Shown: positions 46,520 to 55,390, counted from the first letter of the stretch. The stretch: 64,000 nucleotides of DNA from Herbiconiux sp. (GCF_023264895.1 NZ_JAHFUY010000016.1:1-64000); one strand, 5' to 3'. Program-made: numbers and translations. The notes: generated by a model from the letters alone, not told the origin.

Positions 46520-47725
46520 GTGAGCAGCTACACCGACCTCCTCAAGACCCGCGGGGTCGCCCGCATCATCGCTGCTCAGTTGACCGCGCGGTTCCCGTTC
46601 GGGATGCTGTCGCTGGCGTTCCTGCTGCACATCGAGCACACCTACCAGTCGTACGGCGTGGCCGGGCTCGTGCTCGCCGCCCTCAGCATCGGGCAGGCGA
46701 TCGCCGGGCCGCTGACCAGCCGGCTGATGGGTGTCTGGGGCATGCGCCCGGTCATCCTCATCACCATGATCATCTGCGCGGCCGCCATCTCGGTGATCGC
46801 CCTCGTGCCGCTGGGCATCGCCGCCGATATGGCCGTGGCGTTCGTGGCCGGCCTCACGATGCCGCCCATCCAGCCCGCGGTCCGCACCATCTATCCGAAG
46901 ATGGTCAACTCCAAGCAGCTCACGCCGCTGTTCTCGCTCGACGCCTCGGCGCAGGAGATCATCTGGGTGCTCGGGCCCGTCATCACGACGTTCGTCTCCG
47001 TGCAGATCGGCACCGTGTGGGGCATCCTGCTCGCGGTCGCGTTCCTCGTGGGCGGCGGCATCTGGTTCCTCACGAGCCCCGAGCTCGGGCGGGTGCGCAT
47101 CCCGCGCTCGAAGCGCAAGCTCGGAGCCGTGCTCAAGAAGCCGCCGGTGCTGCTGTCGACCATCGTCGGATTCCTGCTCGTCGCCACGTGCGCCGCCATC
47201 GAGGCTGGCGTCGTGTCCGCCTTCGGCGAGGGGGGCGCCGAGGCCGGCATCGTGCTCGCGATCTTCGCCGTGGGATCTCTCGTCGGCGGCCTCTCGCTCG
47301 GACACCGGCCGATCGGGCCCTGGGCCCTCGCCCGGCGCATGGCGATCGTGTTCGTCGGAACCGCCGTGGCCGCCGCCTCGCTCAACATCTGGTGGCTCTC
47401 GATCGTGCTGTTCATCGCCGGCGTGGGCATCGCGCCCGCCCTCGCCGTGATGTTCGCGATCGTCTCGTCGAGCGTGCGCTTCAGCGACACCGCCGAAGCC
47501 TACGGCTGGGTCGGCACGGGGCAGCTCATCGGTGCGGCGGTGGGATCGGCCCTCGCGGGCTTCCTGATCGACGGCATCGGGCCCACCGGGGCGTTCCTCG
47601 TCGCGGCCGGGCTCGCGTTCTTCGGGTTCCTCGTTCCGCTGTTCGGCAAGCGGTTCCACCCGGATCTCCGCGGCCGCGATGCGAGTCCGCTGCCCGACAC
47701 CGAGCCCGTGACGGTCGTCGGCTGA
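46520..47725 (+). CDS. MFS transporter
   Basis: A 401-residue major facilitator with twelve hydrophobic segments. The N-terminal half has ARFPFGMLSLAFLLHIE and the helix 2-3 loop SRLMGVWGMRPVI in place of the GxxxDRxGRR motif; helix 5 and the DASAQEIIWVLGP stretch match the DHA1-like exporters annotated as MFS in Microbacteriaceae. Substrate unknown. The GTG at 46520 is leaderless (TAAAAT 6 nt before). The aldo/keto reductase gene starts in its stop codon (TGATG), so the two are cotranscribed. Confidence 0.9.
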   Translation: MSSYTDLLKTRGVARIIAAQLTARFPFGMLSLAFLLHIEHTYQSYGVAGLVLAALSIGQAIAGPLTSRLMGVWGMRPVILITMIICAAAISVIALVPLGIAADMAVAFVAGLTMPPIQPAVRTIYPKMVNSKQLTPLFSLDASAQEIIWVLGPVITTFVSVQIGTVWGILLAVAFLVGGGIWFLTSPELGRVRIPRSKRKLGAVLKKPPVLLSTIVGFLLVATCAAIEAGVVSAFGEGGAEAGIVLAIFAVGSLVGGLSLGHRPIGPWALARRMAIVFVGTAVAAASLNIWWLSIVLFIAGVGIAPALAVMFAIVSSSVRFSDTAEAYGWVGTGQLIGAAVGSALAGFLIDGIGPTGAFLVAAGLAFFGFLVPLFGKRFHPDLRGRDASPLPDTEPVTVVG

Positions 47726-48567
47726 TGGTCAACGCTCTCTCGCCCCTGCTCACCCTGAACGACTCCCGCACCCTCCCCCAGCTCGGGCTCGGCGTCTACA
47801 AGACGACGGACGACGAGTCGGCCGAGGCCGTCTCATTCGCGCTGCAGCAGGGCTACCGTCTCGTCGACACGGCCGCGATGTACCTCAACGAGAAGGGCGT
47901 GGGCGAGGGACTGCGGCGAAGCGGCCTCCCCCGCGCGGACGTGACGCTGGCCACGAAGGTCTGGTTCACCGACAACGGATTCGACTCCACCCTGCGCTCG
48001 TTCGACGAGAGCCTCGAGCGGCTCGGCACCGACTACGTCGACCTGTACCTGATCCACTGGCCGGCGCCGGCGAACGACCTCTACGTGGAGACCTGGCGAG
48101 CTCTCGTGCGGCTGCGCGAGGAGGGGCGGGCGCGGTCGATCGGGGTCGCGAACTTCCACCCGAAGCACGTCACGCGGCTGATCGACGAGACCGGCGAGGT
48201 GCCGTCGGTGAACCAGGTCGAGCTGCACCCGTGGCTGCCGCAGGCGGCGCTCCGGCAGTTCGACGGCGAGCTCGGGATCGTGACGCAGGCGTGGTCGCCG
48301 CTCGCTCGCGGGCACGTGTTCGACGCCTCCCACGGCGGCGACGCTCTCGACGCGGTCGCCCGGAAGCACGGCAAGTCGCCGGCGCAGGTCGTCATCCGCT
48401 GGCACCTGCAGCTAGGCAACGCGGTCATCCCGAAGTCGGTCACGCCCTCGCGCATCCGCGAGAACATCGACGTCTTCGACTTCGCCCTCGACGCCGACGA
48501 CCTGGCGGCCATCGCCGCCCTCGAAACGGGCGAGCGCACGGGCGTCGACCCCGACGACCGCAACTAG
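47725..48567 (+). CDS. Aldo/keto reductase (AKR, 2,5-diketo-D-gluconate reductase-like)
   Basis: A 280-residue NADPH-dependent TIM-barrel oxidoreductase. The catalytic tetrad is visible as Asp48, Tyr53, Lys78 and His111 (VDTAAMY, ATKVW, LIHWP). NQVELHPWL and the C-terminal IPKSVTPSRIRENIDVFDF nicotinamide-phosphate motif (core IPKSVTPSRI) are complete. Size and motifs fit the AKR5 group. The physiological carbonyl substrate is unknown. ATG at 47725 shares one base with the MFS stop codon; the pair may detoxify and export an aldehyde, which is inference. Confidence 0.94.
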   Translation: MVNALSPLLTLNDSRTLPQLGLGVYKTTDDESAEAVSFALQQGYRLVDTAAMYLNEKGVGEGLRRSGLPRADVTLATKVWFTDNGFDSTLRSFDESLERLGTDYVDLYLIHWPAPANDLYVETWRALVRLREEGRARSIGVANFHPKHVTRLIDETGEVPSVNQVELHPWLPQAALRQFDGELGIVTQAWSPLARGHVFDASHGGDALDAVARKHGKSPAQVVIRWHLQLGNAVIPKSVTPSRIRENIDVFDFALDADDLAAIAALETGERTGVDPDDRN

Positions 48568-49047
48568 CCCGGCCCCTGCCGCCGCGCCCCGCGTCCCGCG
48601 TCCCGCGTCCCGCGTCCGATCCGTCCCGCGCCCGCGCCGACCACGACCGCGACCGCGCCGGTAGTCGAGCCGCGACAGCCGACTTGACACAAGAGGTGCC
48701 AAGTCGGCGCCTATTCGCGCATCTAGTGTCAAGTCGACGTTCCCAGGTGGCGTCGGGCTTACCTCACGACCCCGCGACCGCGCGACTTGACAGAAGTTGG
48801 GCCTAAGAGCGCCGACTTGGCACAAGATGTGTCAAGTCAGCAGCTTCAAGCGCAGTTTGTGTCAAGTCGACGTACCCGGGGAGTTCTCGACGCGAGCCGC
48901 GGCGTCAGGTCCGCGCGCGACTTGACAGAAGTTGGGCCTAAGAGCGCCGACTTGGCACAAGATGTGTCAAGTCGGCGGCTCCGGGCACAGGGTCACCCGG
49001 ACGCGGGAGGGCGGGCTGGAGGCTGTGGCGGCTACCAGCGGTGGCGG
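48568..49047. repeat. Array of palindromic REP-like repeats between convergent AKR genes
   Basis: The 480-bp convergent gap carries ten copies of the 11-mer CGACTTGRCAS in both orientations: forward at 48680, 48783, 48813, 48918, 48948; reverse at 48696, 48726, 48829, 48859, 48964. Pairs form stems such as GACTTGRCAC/GTGYCAAGTC. A 64-bp block (48781-48844 and 48916-48979) is duplicated with two mismatches at 135 bp distance. Both genes end here, so the stems can terminate transcription from either side. No open frame in it looks like a gene. Confidence 0.85.
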
Positions 49048-50028
49048 CTACCAGCGGGGGTGGATGGCGGCGCGGAAGGTGCGGTCGTAGAGGTCACGAA
49101 CGGCGGCGTCGAGGCCCGCGGGCAGCTCGAGCGAGCCCGCAGCCGCGTTCGACTCTGCCTGGGCGCGGTTGCGCGCGCCCGGGATGACCGTCGAGACACC
49201 GGGCTGCGCGACCACCCAGGCGATCGCGGCCGCCGCGGGCGTGACTCCCTCGGGCAGCTGCGCCGCGAACTCCTGGGCGGCGGCCACTCCGGCCTCGTAG
49301 TCGACACCGGAGAAGGTCTCCCCGACGTCGAAGGCGCTGCCGTCGCGGTTGTAGTTGCGGTGGTCGTCCGGCGAGAAGGTCGTGTCGGCGGTGTAGCGGC
49401 CGCTCAGCAGTCCCGACGCGAGCGGCACCCGCGCGATGATGCCGACCCCGGCCTCACGCGCGGCGGGCAGCACCTCGTCGAGCGGCTTGAGCCGGAACGC
49501 GTTGAGGATGATCTGTACGGTGGCGGTGCCCGCGCGCGCGATGGCGGCGAGCGCCTCGTCGCAGGTCTCGACGCTCACGCCGTAGGCCGCGACGGCGCCG
49601 TCGGCCACGAGGGTGTCGAGGGCGTCGTAGACCTCGTCGCTCGAGAACACCGGCGTGGGCGGGCAGTGCAGCTGCACGAGGTCGAGGGTGTCGACGCCGA
49701 GGTTCTTGCGCGAGCGGTCGGTCCACGCCCGGAAGTTCGACAGCGTGAACTCCCCCGGCTCCTGCGGTCCGCGCCGCCCCATCTTGGTGGCGACCGTGAT
49801 CCCCGATCCGGGGTTCTCAGCAAGGAAGCGGCCGATCACCTGCTCGCTGCGGCCGTCGCCGTAGACGTCGGCGGTGTCGAAGAAGGTGACCCCTGCGTCG
49901 GCGGATGCGCGGAGCACGTCGAGTGCGGCATCCTCGTCGACGTCGCCCCAGTCGGCGCCGAGCTGCCACGTGCCGAGTCCGACGGAGGAGATGGTGCGGC
50001 CGGTGCGGCCGAGAGTGCGATGGTCCAT
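49048..50028 (-). CDS. Aldo/keto reductase (YajO/GCY-like AKR)
   Basis: A 326-residue aldo/keto reductase. It has the typical start RTLGRTGRTISSVGLGTWQLG (core VGLGTWQLG), FFDTADVYGDGRSEQ (Asp and Tyr of the tetrad), ATKMGRRG (Lys), and VQLHCPP with a histidine; IPGARNRAQAESN is the NADP-phosphate motif. The substrate is unknown. ATG at 50028 is preceded by TAGAGT with a 7-nt gap, so it is probably leaderless; a longer upstream frame shows no similarity. It runs convergent to the first AKR and divergent from the DUF4349 gene. Confidence 0.93.
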   Translation of the reverse strand: MDHRTLGRTGRTISSVGLGTWQLGADWGDVDEDAALDVLRASADAGVTFFDTADVYGDGRSEQVIGRFLAENPGSGITVATKMGRRGPQEPGEFTLSNFRAWTDRSRKNLGVDTLDLVQLHCPPTPVFSSDEVYDALDTLVADGAVAAYGVSVETCDEALAAIARAGTATVQIILNAFRLKPLDEVLPAAREAGVGIIARVPLASGLLSGRYTADTTFSPDDHRNYNRDGSAFDVGETFSGVDYEAGVAAAQEFAAQLPEGVTPAAAAIAWVVAQPGVSTVIPGARNRAQAESNAAAGSLELPAGLDAAVRDLYDRTFRAAIHPRW

Positions 50029-50035
50029 GCCTTCG

Positions 50036-50041
50036 ACTCTA
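50036..50041 (-). promoter_or_regulatory. Leaderless -10 hexamer of the second AKR gene
   Basis: TAGAGT on the minus strand, 7 nt before the ATG at 50028. Confidence 0.5.
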
Positions 50042-50123
50042 GGCTCCCGGTGCCCCGCCCGCTCGCGGGTAACGACCGGATAACCATCGACCGCATCCCA
50101 GCCGCGTCCCAGCCTCGCGTCTT

Positions 50124-50129
50124 TAGTGT
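50124..50129 (+). promoter_or_regulatory. Leaderless -10 hexamer of the DUF4349 gene
   Basis: TAGTGT ends 6 nt before the ATG at 50136. Confidence 0.5.
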
Positions 50130-50135
50130 GGCGGC

Positions 50136-51554
50136 ATGAAACGAACGATCCTCGCTTCCGCAGCCGTCCTCGCCGTCGTCCTGCTCGCGGGGTGCTCGGC
50201 ATCCCAGGGCTCCTCCTCGAGCGGCCCCGCCATTGACCAGTCCGCGCCCGACCTCGGCCCGCAGAGCGCCGAGGGTGCCGAGGGCGGCGACAGCAGCGCT
50301 CTCGCCGAGGGCTCGTCCGAGGCGGAGGCCAGGGCCGATCAGAGCATCATCACCACCGGCTGGATCAGCATCACGGTCGACGATGCCATCGCCGCGACCG
50401 ACGAGGCGATCGCACTGGTCGACTCGTTCGAGGGCCGCATCGACTCCCGCTCGCAGCAGGTGGGAAGCGACGACAGCCGGGCGAGCGCCCAGCTCACGGT
50501 GCGCATCCCCGCCGACGAGCTCGACGAGGCCATCGAGGGCCTGCGCGAACTCGGGACCGTCGACTCCGTCTCGCTCGACGCGAGCGACGTCACGCTGCAG
50601 GTGCGGGATCTCGACGCTCAGATCAAGGCCCTGCAGGCATCCGTCGACCGGCTGCTCGCCCTCGTCGACAGCGCCGCCACGACGGCCGACCTCGTGGAGC
50701 TCGAGACCGCCATCTCCGACCGCCAGGGTCAGCTCGACAGCCTGAAGTCGCAGAAGCAGTACCTCTCGGACCAGATCTCGTACTCCACCATCACCCTCGA
50801 CCTGCAGGAGGAGGGGGCCATCCCCTCGAGCGTTCCGGGCGACTTCTGGAGCGGCCTGGCCGCCGGGTGGGCCTCCCTCACCGCAGCGCTCTCGGGTCTC
50901 GTCGTCGTGATCGGCGTGCTCATCCCGTGGCTGCTGCCGTTCGCGGTGATCGCCGCGGTGGTCGTGCTGATCGTCGCACTCACCCGCCGCAGCTCGCGCC
51001 GCTCGACGCCCGCCCGCGCCGCGCAGGGCGGGGCCGGGGGTGGCGCCGCCGGTCGTCCGGCAGGTGCACACACTTCGGCAGGTGGATCCGCTTCGGCAGG
51101 TGGATCCGCTCCGGCAGGCGGAGCAGCTCCGGCAGGTGGATCCGCTTCGGCCGGTGGAGCACCTCCGGCAGATGGAGCAGCTCCGGCCGGTTTCGCAGCT
51201 CCGGCCGGTGGCGCAGCTGCGGCAGGTGGAGCCGCTCAGGCAGGTGGCGGTGATCAGGCAGCAGTCGATCCGACTGGTGGCGCAGCCGTGGCGGGTGGTG
51301 CCGGTCCGACTGGTGGCGCAGCTGCGGCAGGTGGCGCCGGTCCGACCGGTGACGCAGCGCCGGCTGGTGGCGCACCCACGGCAGGTGCCGTCGGGGGCGC
51401 CGGGAGTGTTGGTGCGACTCAGGTTTCCGCCCCGCTCGCCTCCACGGCGGCGGAGTCGGAGTCGGATGCGCCGTCGGCGCCGACGTCACCCCAGCAGTCC
51501 GGGCCGTCGCAGGAGCAGCCGCCGCAGAACCCGCAGACCCCGCCTGCGGTGTGA
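50136..51554 (+). CDS. DUF4349 lipoprotein with repeat-built C-terminal tail
   Basis: A 472-residue protein with a lipoprotein signal (LLAGC, Cys20). A Ser/Glu-rich spacer leads to the DUF4349 domain (about 68-230) that has a beta part (TTGWISITVDDA, LTVRIPADELDEAI) and a long coiled-coil (about 155-215, VRDLDAQIKAL to LDSLKSQKQYL). One or two transmembrane segments follow (about 245-287), so both ends may be membrane-bound. The last 180 residues are Ala/Gly/Pro-rich hexapeptide repeats, probably cytosolic, encoded by an 18-bp minisatellite. Function unknown. ATG at 50136 is leaderless. Confidence 0.9.
   Translation: MKRTILASAAVLAVVLLAGCSASQGSSSSGPAIDQSAPDLGPQSAEGAEGGDSSALAEGSSEAEARADQSIITTGWISITVDDAIAATDEAIALVDSFEGRIDSRSQQVGSDDSRASAQLTVRIPADELDEAIEGLRELGTVDSVSLDASDVTLQVRDLDAQIKALQASVDRLLALVDSAATTADLVELETAISDRQGQLDSLKSQKQYLSDQISYSTITLDLQEEGAIPSSVPGDFWSGLAAGWASLTAALSGLVVVIGVLIPWLLPFAVIAAVVVLIVALTRRSSRRSTPARAAQGGAGGGAAGRPAGAHTSAGGSASAGGSAPAGGAAPAGGSASAGGAPPADGAAPAGFAAPAGGAAAAGGAAQAGGGDQAAVDPTGGAAVAGGAGPTGGAAAAGGAGPTGDAAPAGGAPTAGAVGGAGSVGATQVSAPLASTAAESESDAPSAPTSPQQSGPSQEQPPQNPQTPPAV
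51059..51256. repeat. 18-bp in-frame minisatellite, eleven copies
   Basis: Eleven 18-bp units of the form GGCAGGTGGATCCGCTTC from 51059 to 51256 coding Ala-Gly-Gly-(Ser/Ala)-Ala-(Ser/Pro) hexapeptides in the DUF4349 tail. Related but less regular repeats continue to about 51400. A second plus-strand frame is also open through the array. Confidence 0.9.
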
Positions 51555-51609
51555 CCCGCGACCGGCAGCAACGGCGTGACGCGCGGATGGCGGCCAGCGT
51601 GACGCAACG

Positions 51610-53070
51610 CTAGCTCGCGGCCACCGGGTTCTGCTCGAGCCACAGCTCGCGGCGGAGCTCGAGGGTGCGGAGGGCGGCCTCGTCGACGGTCTCGGCCGGG
51701 AGCTGCCCCGCCCGCACCGCTCCAGCGACCGAGGCGACGAGCTGCGGCACGTCGACGGTCGTGTTGTAGAGCAGGATGTCGTTGCCGGCGCCGATCGCCG
51801 CGATCGCGTTGGCCGTGCGGTCGGCATAGGCCGGCACACCGGAGGCCTCGAGCATGAGGAGGTCGTCGGTCACGGCCACCCCCTCGAAGCCGAGCTCGTC
51901 GCGCAGGATGTCGTGCCACGGCCGCGAGAGCGACGCCGGCGCGGCGTCGACCGAGGAGTAGACGAGGTGTCCGAACATCACTAGCTCCGCGCCCGCGTCG
52001 ATGCCCGCCGCGAAGGGCGGGGCGTCCTCAGCCCGCCAGGTGTCGAGCGGCAGATCGGTCGTCGGCACCGAGCTGTGCGAGTCTCCCGACGCGGCGCCAT
52101 GTCCCGGGAAGTGCTTCAGCGTGCTGAACACCGCGCCCTGCTCCGCCTCCACCGCCGCCGCCACGCGCTCGCTCGCCGACCCGGCGTCGGTGCCGAGCGC
52201 CCGCTCGTAGATGAACGAGGACGGATCGCCCGTGACATCGGCGACCACACCGATGTTGACGCTCATGCCGGTGGCGTCCAGGAGCGCCGCGCGCTGGCGG
52301 AACGCGTCGGTGGTCGCGGCGACGGGCTCGGTCTTGAGGGTCTCGGCCGAGGGATAGGTGTCGGCCTGCAGCCGGGCCACGATGCCGCCCTCCTCGTCGA
52401 TCGCCACGAGGGTGCCGAGCCCGTCCGAGCCGCCGCTGCCCGGAGTGCCCGCGCGGAGCGCCTCCGTGTAGGCCGCCGTCTGATCGGTGCCGCCCGGCAC
52501 GTTGTCGCCGAGCAGCAGCACGCCCGCGATGCCGTTCGCCGCGAGGTAGGCGCGCGTGGCCGCCGGATCGGGCCCACCCACATGCACCATGAACAGCGAC
52601 GCGATCTTCTGCTCGAGCGTCATGCCCGCGAGCCGCACCTCGGCGTAGAGGCGGTTCTGCTGCTCCTGCGTGACGACCGGGAACTCAGCCCGGTGGCGCG
52701 TGGCCGCGGAGGCCGTCGGCGTGGCCGTCGAGGTGGAGGGCGTGGGAGCCGGCGACGAGCTGGCGGTCGGGCGCGCCGACGATGTGGAGGTGGGAGTAAC
52801 GGCCGAGGAAGAGGTGGGAGTCACGGCCGAGGCAGAGGTGGGAATGACGGCCGAGGCAGAGGTGGGAGTGACCGCCGAGGCAGGGGTGGGAGTGACGGCC
52901 GAGGCAGGGGTGGGAGCAGCGGCACGGACGGAGTCAGCAGAAGCGGTGGCGTGACCGGCGGAGCCGCCAGACACAGCAGCAGCCCCCGCCGCGCCCGCGC
53001 CGCAGCCGCCGAGACCGGCCGTGACGAGCACGACGAGTCCGGCCGCGAGGACCCGCGCCCGCCCGTTCAC
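51610..53070 (-). CDS. Glycoside hydrolase family 3 lipoprotein (NagZ-like beta-N-acetylhexosaminidase)
   Basis: A 486-residue surface lipoprotein: signal peptide with LGGC lipobox (Cys23), a Ser/Thr/Pro/Ala-rich stalk (about 45-145) made by 24-bp repeats, then a GH3 N-terminal barrel. KHFPGHG followed by GDSHSSVP (NagZ His-Asp type loop) and the nucleophile region GVAVTDDLLM (Asp) are present, as is VAIDEEGG. NagZ enzymes remove N-acetylglucosamine from peptidoglycan fragments. The stalk is a probable target for O-mannosylation. The GTG start at 53070 overlaps the stop of the upstream flavoprotein gene (GTGA). Confidence 0.93.
   Translation of the reverse strand: MNGRARVLAAGLVVLVTAGLGGCGAGAAGAAAVSGGSAGHATASADSVRAAAPTPASAVTPTPASAVTPTSASAVIPTSASAVTPTSSSAVTPTSTSSARPTASSSPAPTPSTSTATPTASAATRHRAEFPVVTQEQQNRLYAEVRLAGMTLEQKIASLFMVHVGGPDPAATRAYLAANGIAGVLLLGDNVPGGTDQTAAYTEALRAGTPGSGGSDGLGTLVAIDEEGGIVARLQADTYPSAETLKTEPVAATTDAFRQRAALLDATGMSVNIGVVADVTGDPSSFIYERALGTDAGSASERVAAAVEAEQGAVFSTLKHFPGHGAASGDSHSSVPTTDLPLDTWRAEDAPPFAAGIDAGAELVMFGHLVYSSVDAAPASLSRPWHDILRDELGFEGVAVTDDLLMLEASGVPAYADRTANAIAAIGAGNDILLYNTTVDVPQLVASVAGAVRAGQLPAETVDEAALRTLELRRELWLEQNPVAAS
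52805..52924. repeat. 24-bp in-frame tandem repeat in the NagZ-like stalk
   Basis: Five 24-bp units (52805-52828, 52829-52852, 52853-52876, 52877-52900, 52901-52924) of GAGGCAGAGGTGGGAGTGAC plus GGCC, with flanking partial copies. They encode the octapeptide-like Ala-Val-Thr-Pro-Thr-Ser-Ala-Ser stalk. Confidence 0.9.
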
Positions 53071-54236
53071 TCGGGGATCGGCCCCAGCAGCGCGCTGGCC
53101 ACCGTCGAGTGCGCAGACTCGCCGTCGGAGGGGTGGAACAGGCCCGCCACGACGTCGCGGTAGAGCCGCCCGAGCTCGCTCGACGAGGCGATCGCCGAGC
53201 CGCCGGACACCCGCAGCGCCTGGTCGACTACGACCCGCGCGGTCTCGGTGGCGCGCACCTTGAGCCCCACGAGCTTCGGGAACCACGCCGCCCCGTGCGC
53301 CACGAGCCCGTCGACGTCGGATGCGAGCGCCGCGATCTGCGGCGGGATGCCGTCGTGCGCGATCCCCGCCTCGGCCACCTTCCAGCGGATGTCGGGGTCG
53401 TGCGCGTAGGGCCGCCCGCCGTTCTTCATCGAGGTGCGCCGGTGGGCCGCCTCGACGGCGAGCTCGAGCGCCCGCTGCGCGAGCCCCGTGTAGACGGCGG
53501 CCACGAGGATCTCGAAGTTCGAGAAGATGGCGAAGATCAGCGGATCGGGGTTCGGCCCGGGTGCGAGCCTGCGGAACACCCGCGACGCCGGTGCCACAGC
53601 ACCGTCGAGCACGGTGGTGCGGCTCTGGGAGGCCCGCATGGCGAGCGTGTCCCAGTCGTCGAGCGTGGTGACACCGGCGGTCTCGCGGTCGAGGAACGCG
53701 TGCACGAGCAGCGGATGCGATGGGTCGCTGTCATCGCGCCCGAAGACCCCCAGCCTCGTCCAGACCGGCGAGAGCGACGTGAAGATCTTGCGGCCCGTGA
53801 AGGCGTACGAGCCGTCGGGGCCCGGGACGGCGGCCGTGCGCGAGTCGAACAGCACGAGGTCGTTGCCGGCCTCGCTGTTGCCGAAGGCGTAGACCTCGCC
53901 GGCCACCGCATCCTGCAGCACCCCGCGGAGCGAGTCGTCACCCCGGTCGAGCAGCACCTTGGCCACACCCGTCCAGACCAGGTGCATGTTGATCGCGAGC
54001 GCCGTGGCGGGCGCCGCGGTCGCTAGGCGGGTCTGCTCCCGCGCCACGCGCTCGAGGCCGAAGCCGAGCCCGCCGTCGGCGACGGGCGCGAACATGCGCA
54101 GGTAGCCGACCTCGGCGAGCTCGCGCAGGTCGTCGTGCGGGAACGTGTTCTCGCGATCGTGAGTGGCCGCCCGCGAGCGGATGCGGGCCAGCAGCCCGTC
54201 GTCGATCAGCGAGTCGGCAGGGGTCGTCTCTGCCAT
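53067..54236 (-). CDS. Acyl-CoA dehydrogenase-fold flavoprotein (DszC/SfnB-like)
   Basis: A 389-residue protein of the acyl-CoA dehydrogenase superfamily. It has the N-terminal helical domain (FPHDDLRELAEVGYLRMFAPV; core LRELAEVGYLRM), AFGNSEAGND and FTGRKIFTSLSPV in the beta domain, and a C-terminal four-helix domain (KLVGLKVRATETARVVVDQALRVSGG core). The usual catalytic glutamate is not evident, and it groups by look with DszC/SfnB-type flavin monooxygenases rather than true dehydrogenases. ATG at 54236 is leaderless (TATCCT 6 nt before). It lies next to a luciferase-like monooxygenase, which hints at organosulfur use. Confidence 0.85.
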   Translation of the reverse strand: MAETTPADSLIDDGLLARIRSRAATHDRENTFPHDDLRELAEVGYLRMFAPVADGGLGFGLERVAREQTRLATAAPATALAINMHLVWTGVAKVLLDRGDDSLRGVLQDAVAGEVYAFGNSEAGNDLVLFDSRTAAVPGPDGSYAFTGRKIFTSLSPVWTRLGVFGRDDSDPSHPLLVHAFLDRETAGVTTLDDWDTLAMRASQSRTTVLDGAVAPASRVFRRLAPGPNPDPLIFAIFSNFEILVAAVYTGLAQRALELAVEAAHRRTSMKNGGRPYAHDPDIRWKVAEAGIAHDGIPPQIAALASDVDGLVAHGAAWFPKLVGLKVRATETARVVVDQALRVSGGSAIASSSELGRLYRDVVAGLFHPSDGESAHSTVASALLGPIPE

Positions 54237-54242
54237 GCGGCC

Positions 54243-54248
54243 AGGATA
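54243..54248 (-). promoter_or_regulatory. Leaderless -10 hexamer of the flavoprotein gene
   Basis: TATCCT on the minus strand, 6 nt before the ATG at 54236. Confidence 0.55.
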
Positions 54249-54340
54249 CCGACCGCCCCTGACAGTGGGATCAGCACCCGAGCCCTCAGCACCCGGTCGA
54301 TCCTCCGCGCCCAGCACCATCAGCGCCGAGCACCCCGCCC

Positions 54341-55390
54341 TCAGCGCCCCTCGAGCTCCCGCACCCGCGGAATGACCTGCTCCGCGAACCGCCGCATCTC
54401 GCGGAGGTGCGGCGAGAACTGCAGCAGCAGCAGGTCGACGCCGGCGTCGGAGAACTCCACGATCCGCCGCGCCACCTGGTCGGGCGTGCCCACGAGATCG
54501 GGGCGCAGCCCTCGGTTCGACACCGAGTAGTCGCGGAGGTCGACGGTGGTCTCGAGCTGCGACTTCGACACGAAGTCCTGGTACGACTCGTACGCGGCCC
54601 CGCCCCGCACATCCGTGATGCGCTCGAGCTCGGCCTGCGCCTCCTCCTCGGTGTCGCGCACGATCGCGTAGGCGGCCATGCCGAACGAGGAGAACGGCGT
54701 CTCGGAGACGGCCGCGCGGCGAGCGGTCAGGTCGGCGATCTTGGTGCGCAGCTCCGCGGGCGTGCCGCCGTGCGTGACGTAGGCGTCGGCGAACCGGGAG
54801 ATCGCGTTCTTGCCGCCCTCGCTCTCACCGCCGGCGTAGATCACCGGTGCCACCTGGGGCTTCGGCGACAGGTAGGTGTTCTCGAGCTCGTAGTACTCGC
54901 CCTTGAAGCTGTAGGGCGTCTCGCTCCACAGCCCCTTGAGGATCTCGACGAACTCGAGGCTCCGCTTGTAGCGGTCGTCGTGCTCCGAGAAGATGCCGCC
55001 GTACTGCCGCGCCTCCTCGGCCCACCACGCCGAGACCACGTTGAGCGTGAACCGCCCGCCGCTGATGTCGTCGATCGTGGCGGCGCGCTTCGCGGCGACC
55101 GCGGGCAGGTGGTAGCCGGGGCGGATGGCGGTGAGGATCTCGATCCGCGAGGTCACGGCGGCGACGGCTGCGGCGAGCTCCCACGCGTCGAGGCTCGGCG
55201 CCTCCTGGCCCTTGACGTCGTTGAGGTTGAGCTCGGCGATGAGCGTCACGTCGAATCCGGAGGTCTCGGCCGTCTGCGCGATCTCCTTGACGTGCTCGAA
55301 GGTCGTCGGCGTCTGTTCGTCGTCGACGTTGCGGAGCCAGCCGCCGAAGATCGGGGTCCAGTAGCCGAAGCGCATCGGTGAAGCCGCCAT
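54341..55390 (-). CDS. LLM class flavin-dependent monooxygenase (SsuD/SfnG-like)
   Basis: A 349-residue luciferase-like TIM-barrel monooxygenase using reduced FMN. MRFGYWTPIFGGWLRN at the N-terminus, TLIAELNLNDVKG, TAIRPGYHLPAVAAKRAATID and the SGGRFTLNVVSAWW block place it with alkanesulfonate (SsuD) and dimethylsulfone (SfnG) monooxygenases; IYAGGESEGGKN is the phosphate-binding loop. Substrate not proven. The ATG at 55390 shares one base with the ATP-grasp stop (TGATG), so these two are cotranscribed. With the neighbouring DszC/SfnB-like protein a role in releasing sulfite from an organosulfur compound is plausible. Confidence 0.9.
   Translation of the reverse strand: MAASPMRFGYWTPIFGGWLRNVDDEQTPTTFEHVKEIAQTAETSGFDVTLIAELNLNDVKGQEAPSLDAWELAAAVAAVTSRIEILTAIRPGYHLPAVAAKRAATIDDISGGRFTLNVVSAWWAEEARQYGGIFSEHDDRYKRSLEFVEILKGLWSETPYSFKGEYYELENTYLSPKPQVAPVIYAGGESEGGKNAISRFADAYVTHGGTPAELRTKIADLTARRAAVSETPFSSFGMAAYAIVRDTEEEAQAELERITDVRGGAAYESYQDFVSKSQLETTVDLRDYSVSNRGLRPDLVGTPDQVARRIVEFSDAGVDLLLLQFSPHLREMRRFAEQVIPRVRELEGR

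Noticed and set aside
48680-48974. CRISPR array
   Set aside because: Repeats are short, in both orientations and irregularly spaced, with no unique spacers of even length and no cas genes.
51040-51579. Second frame through the DUF4349 repeat array as a separate gene
   Set aside because: No start signal, low-complexity product and a main frame with signal peptide and DUF4349 domain; openness follows from the 18-bp repeat.
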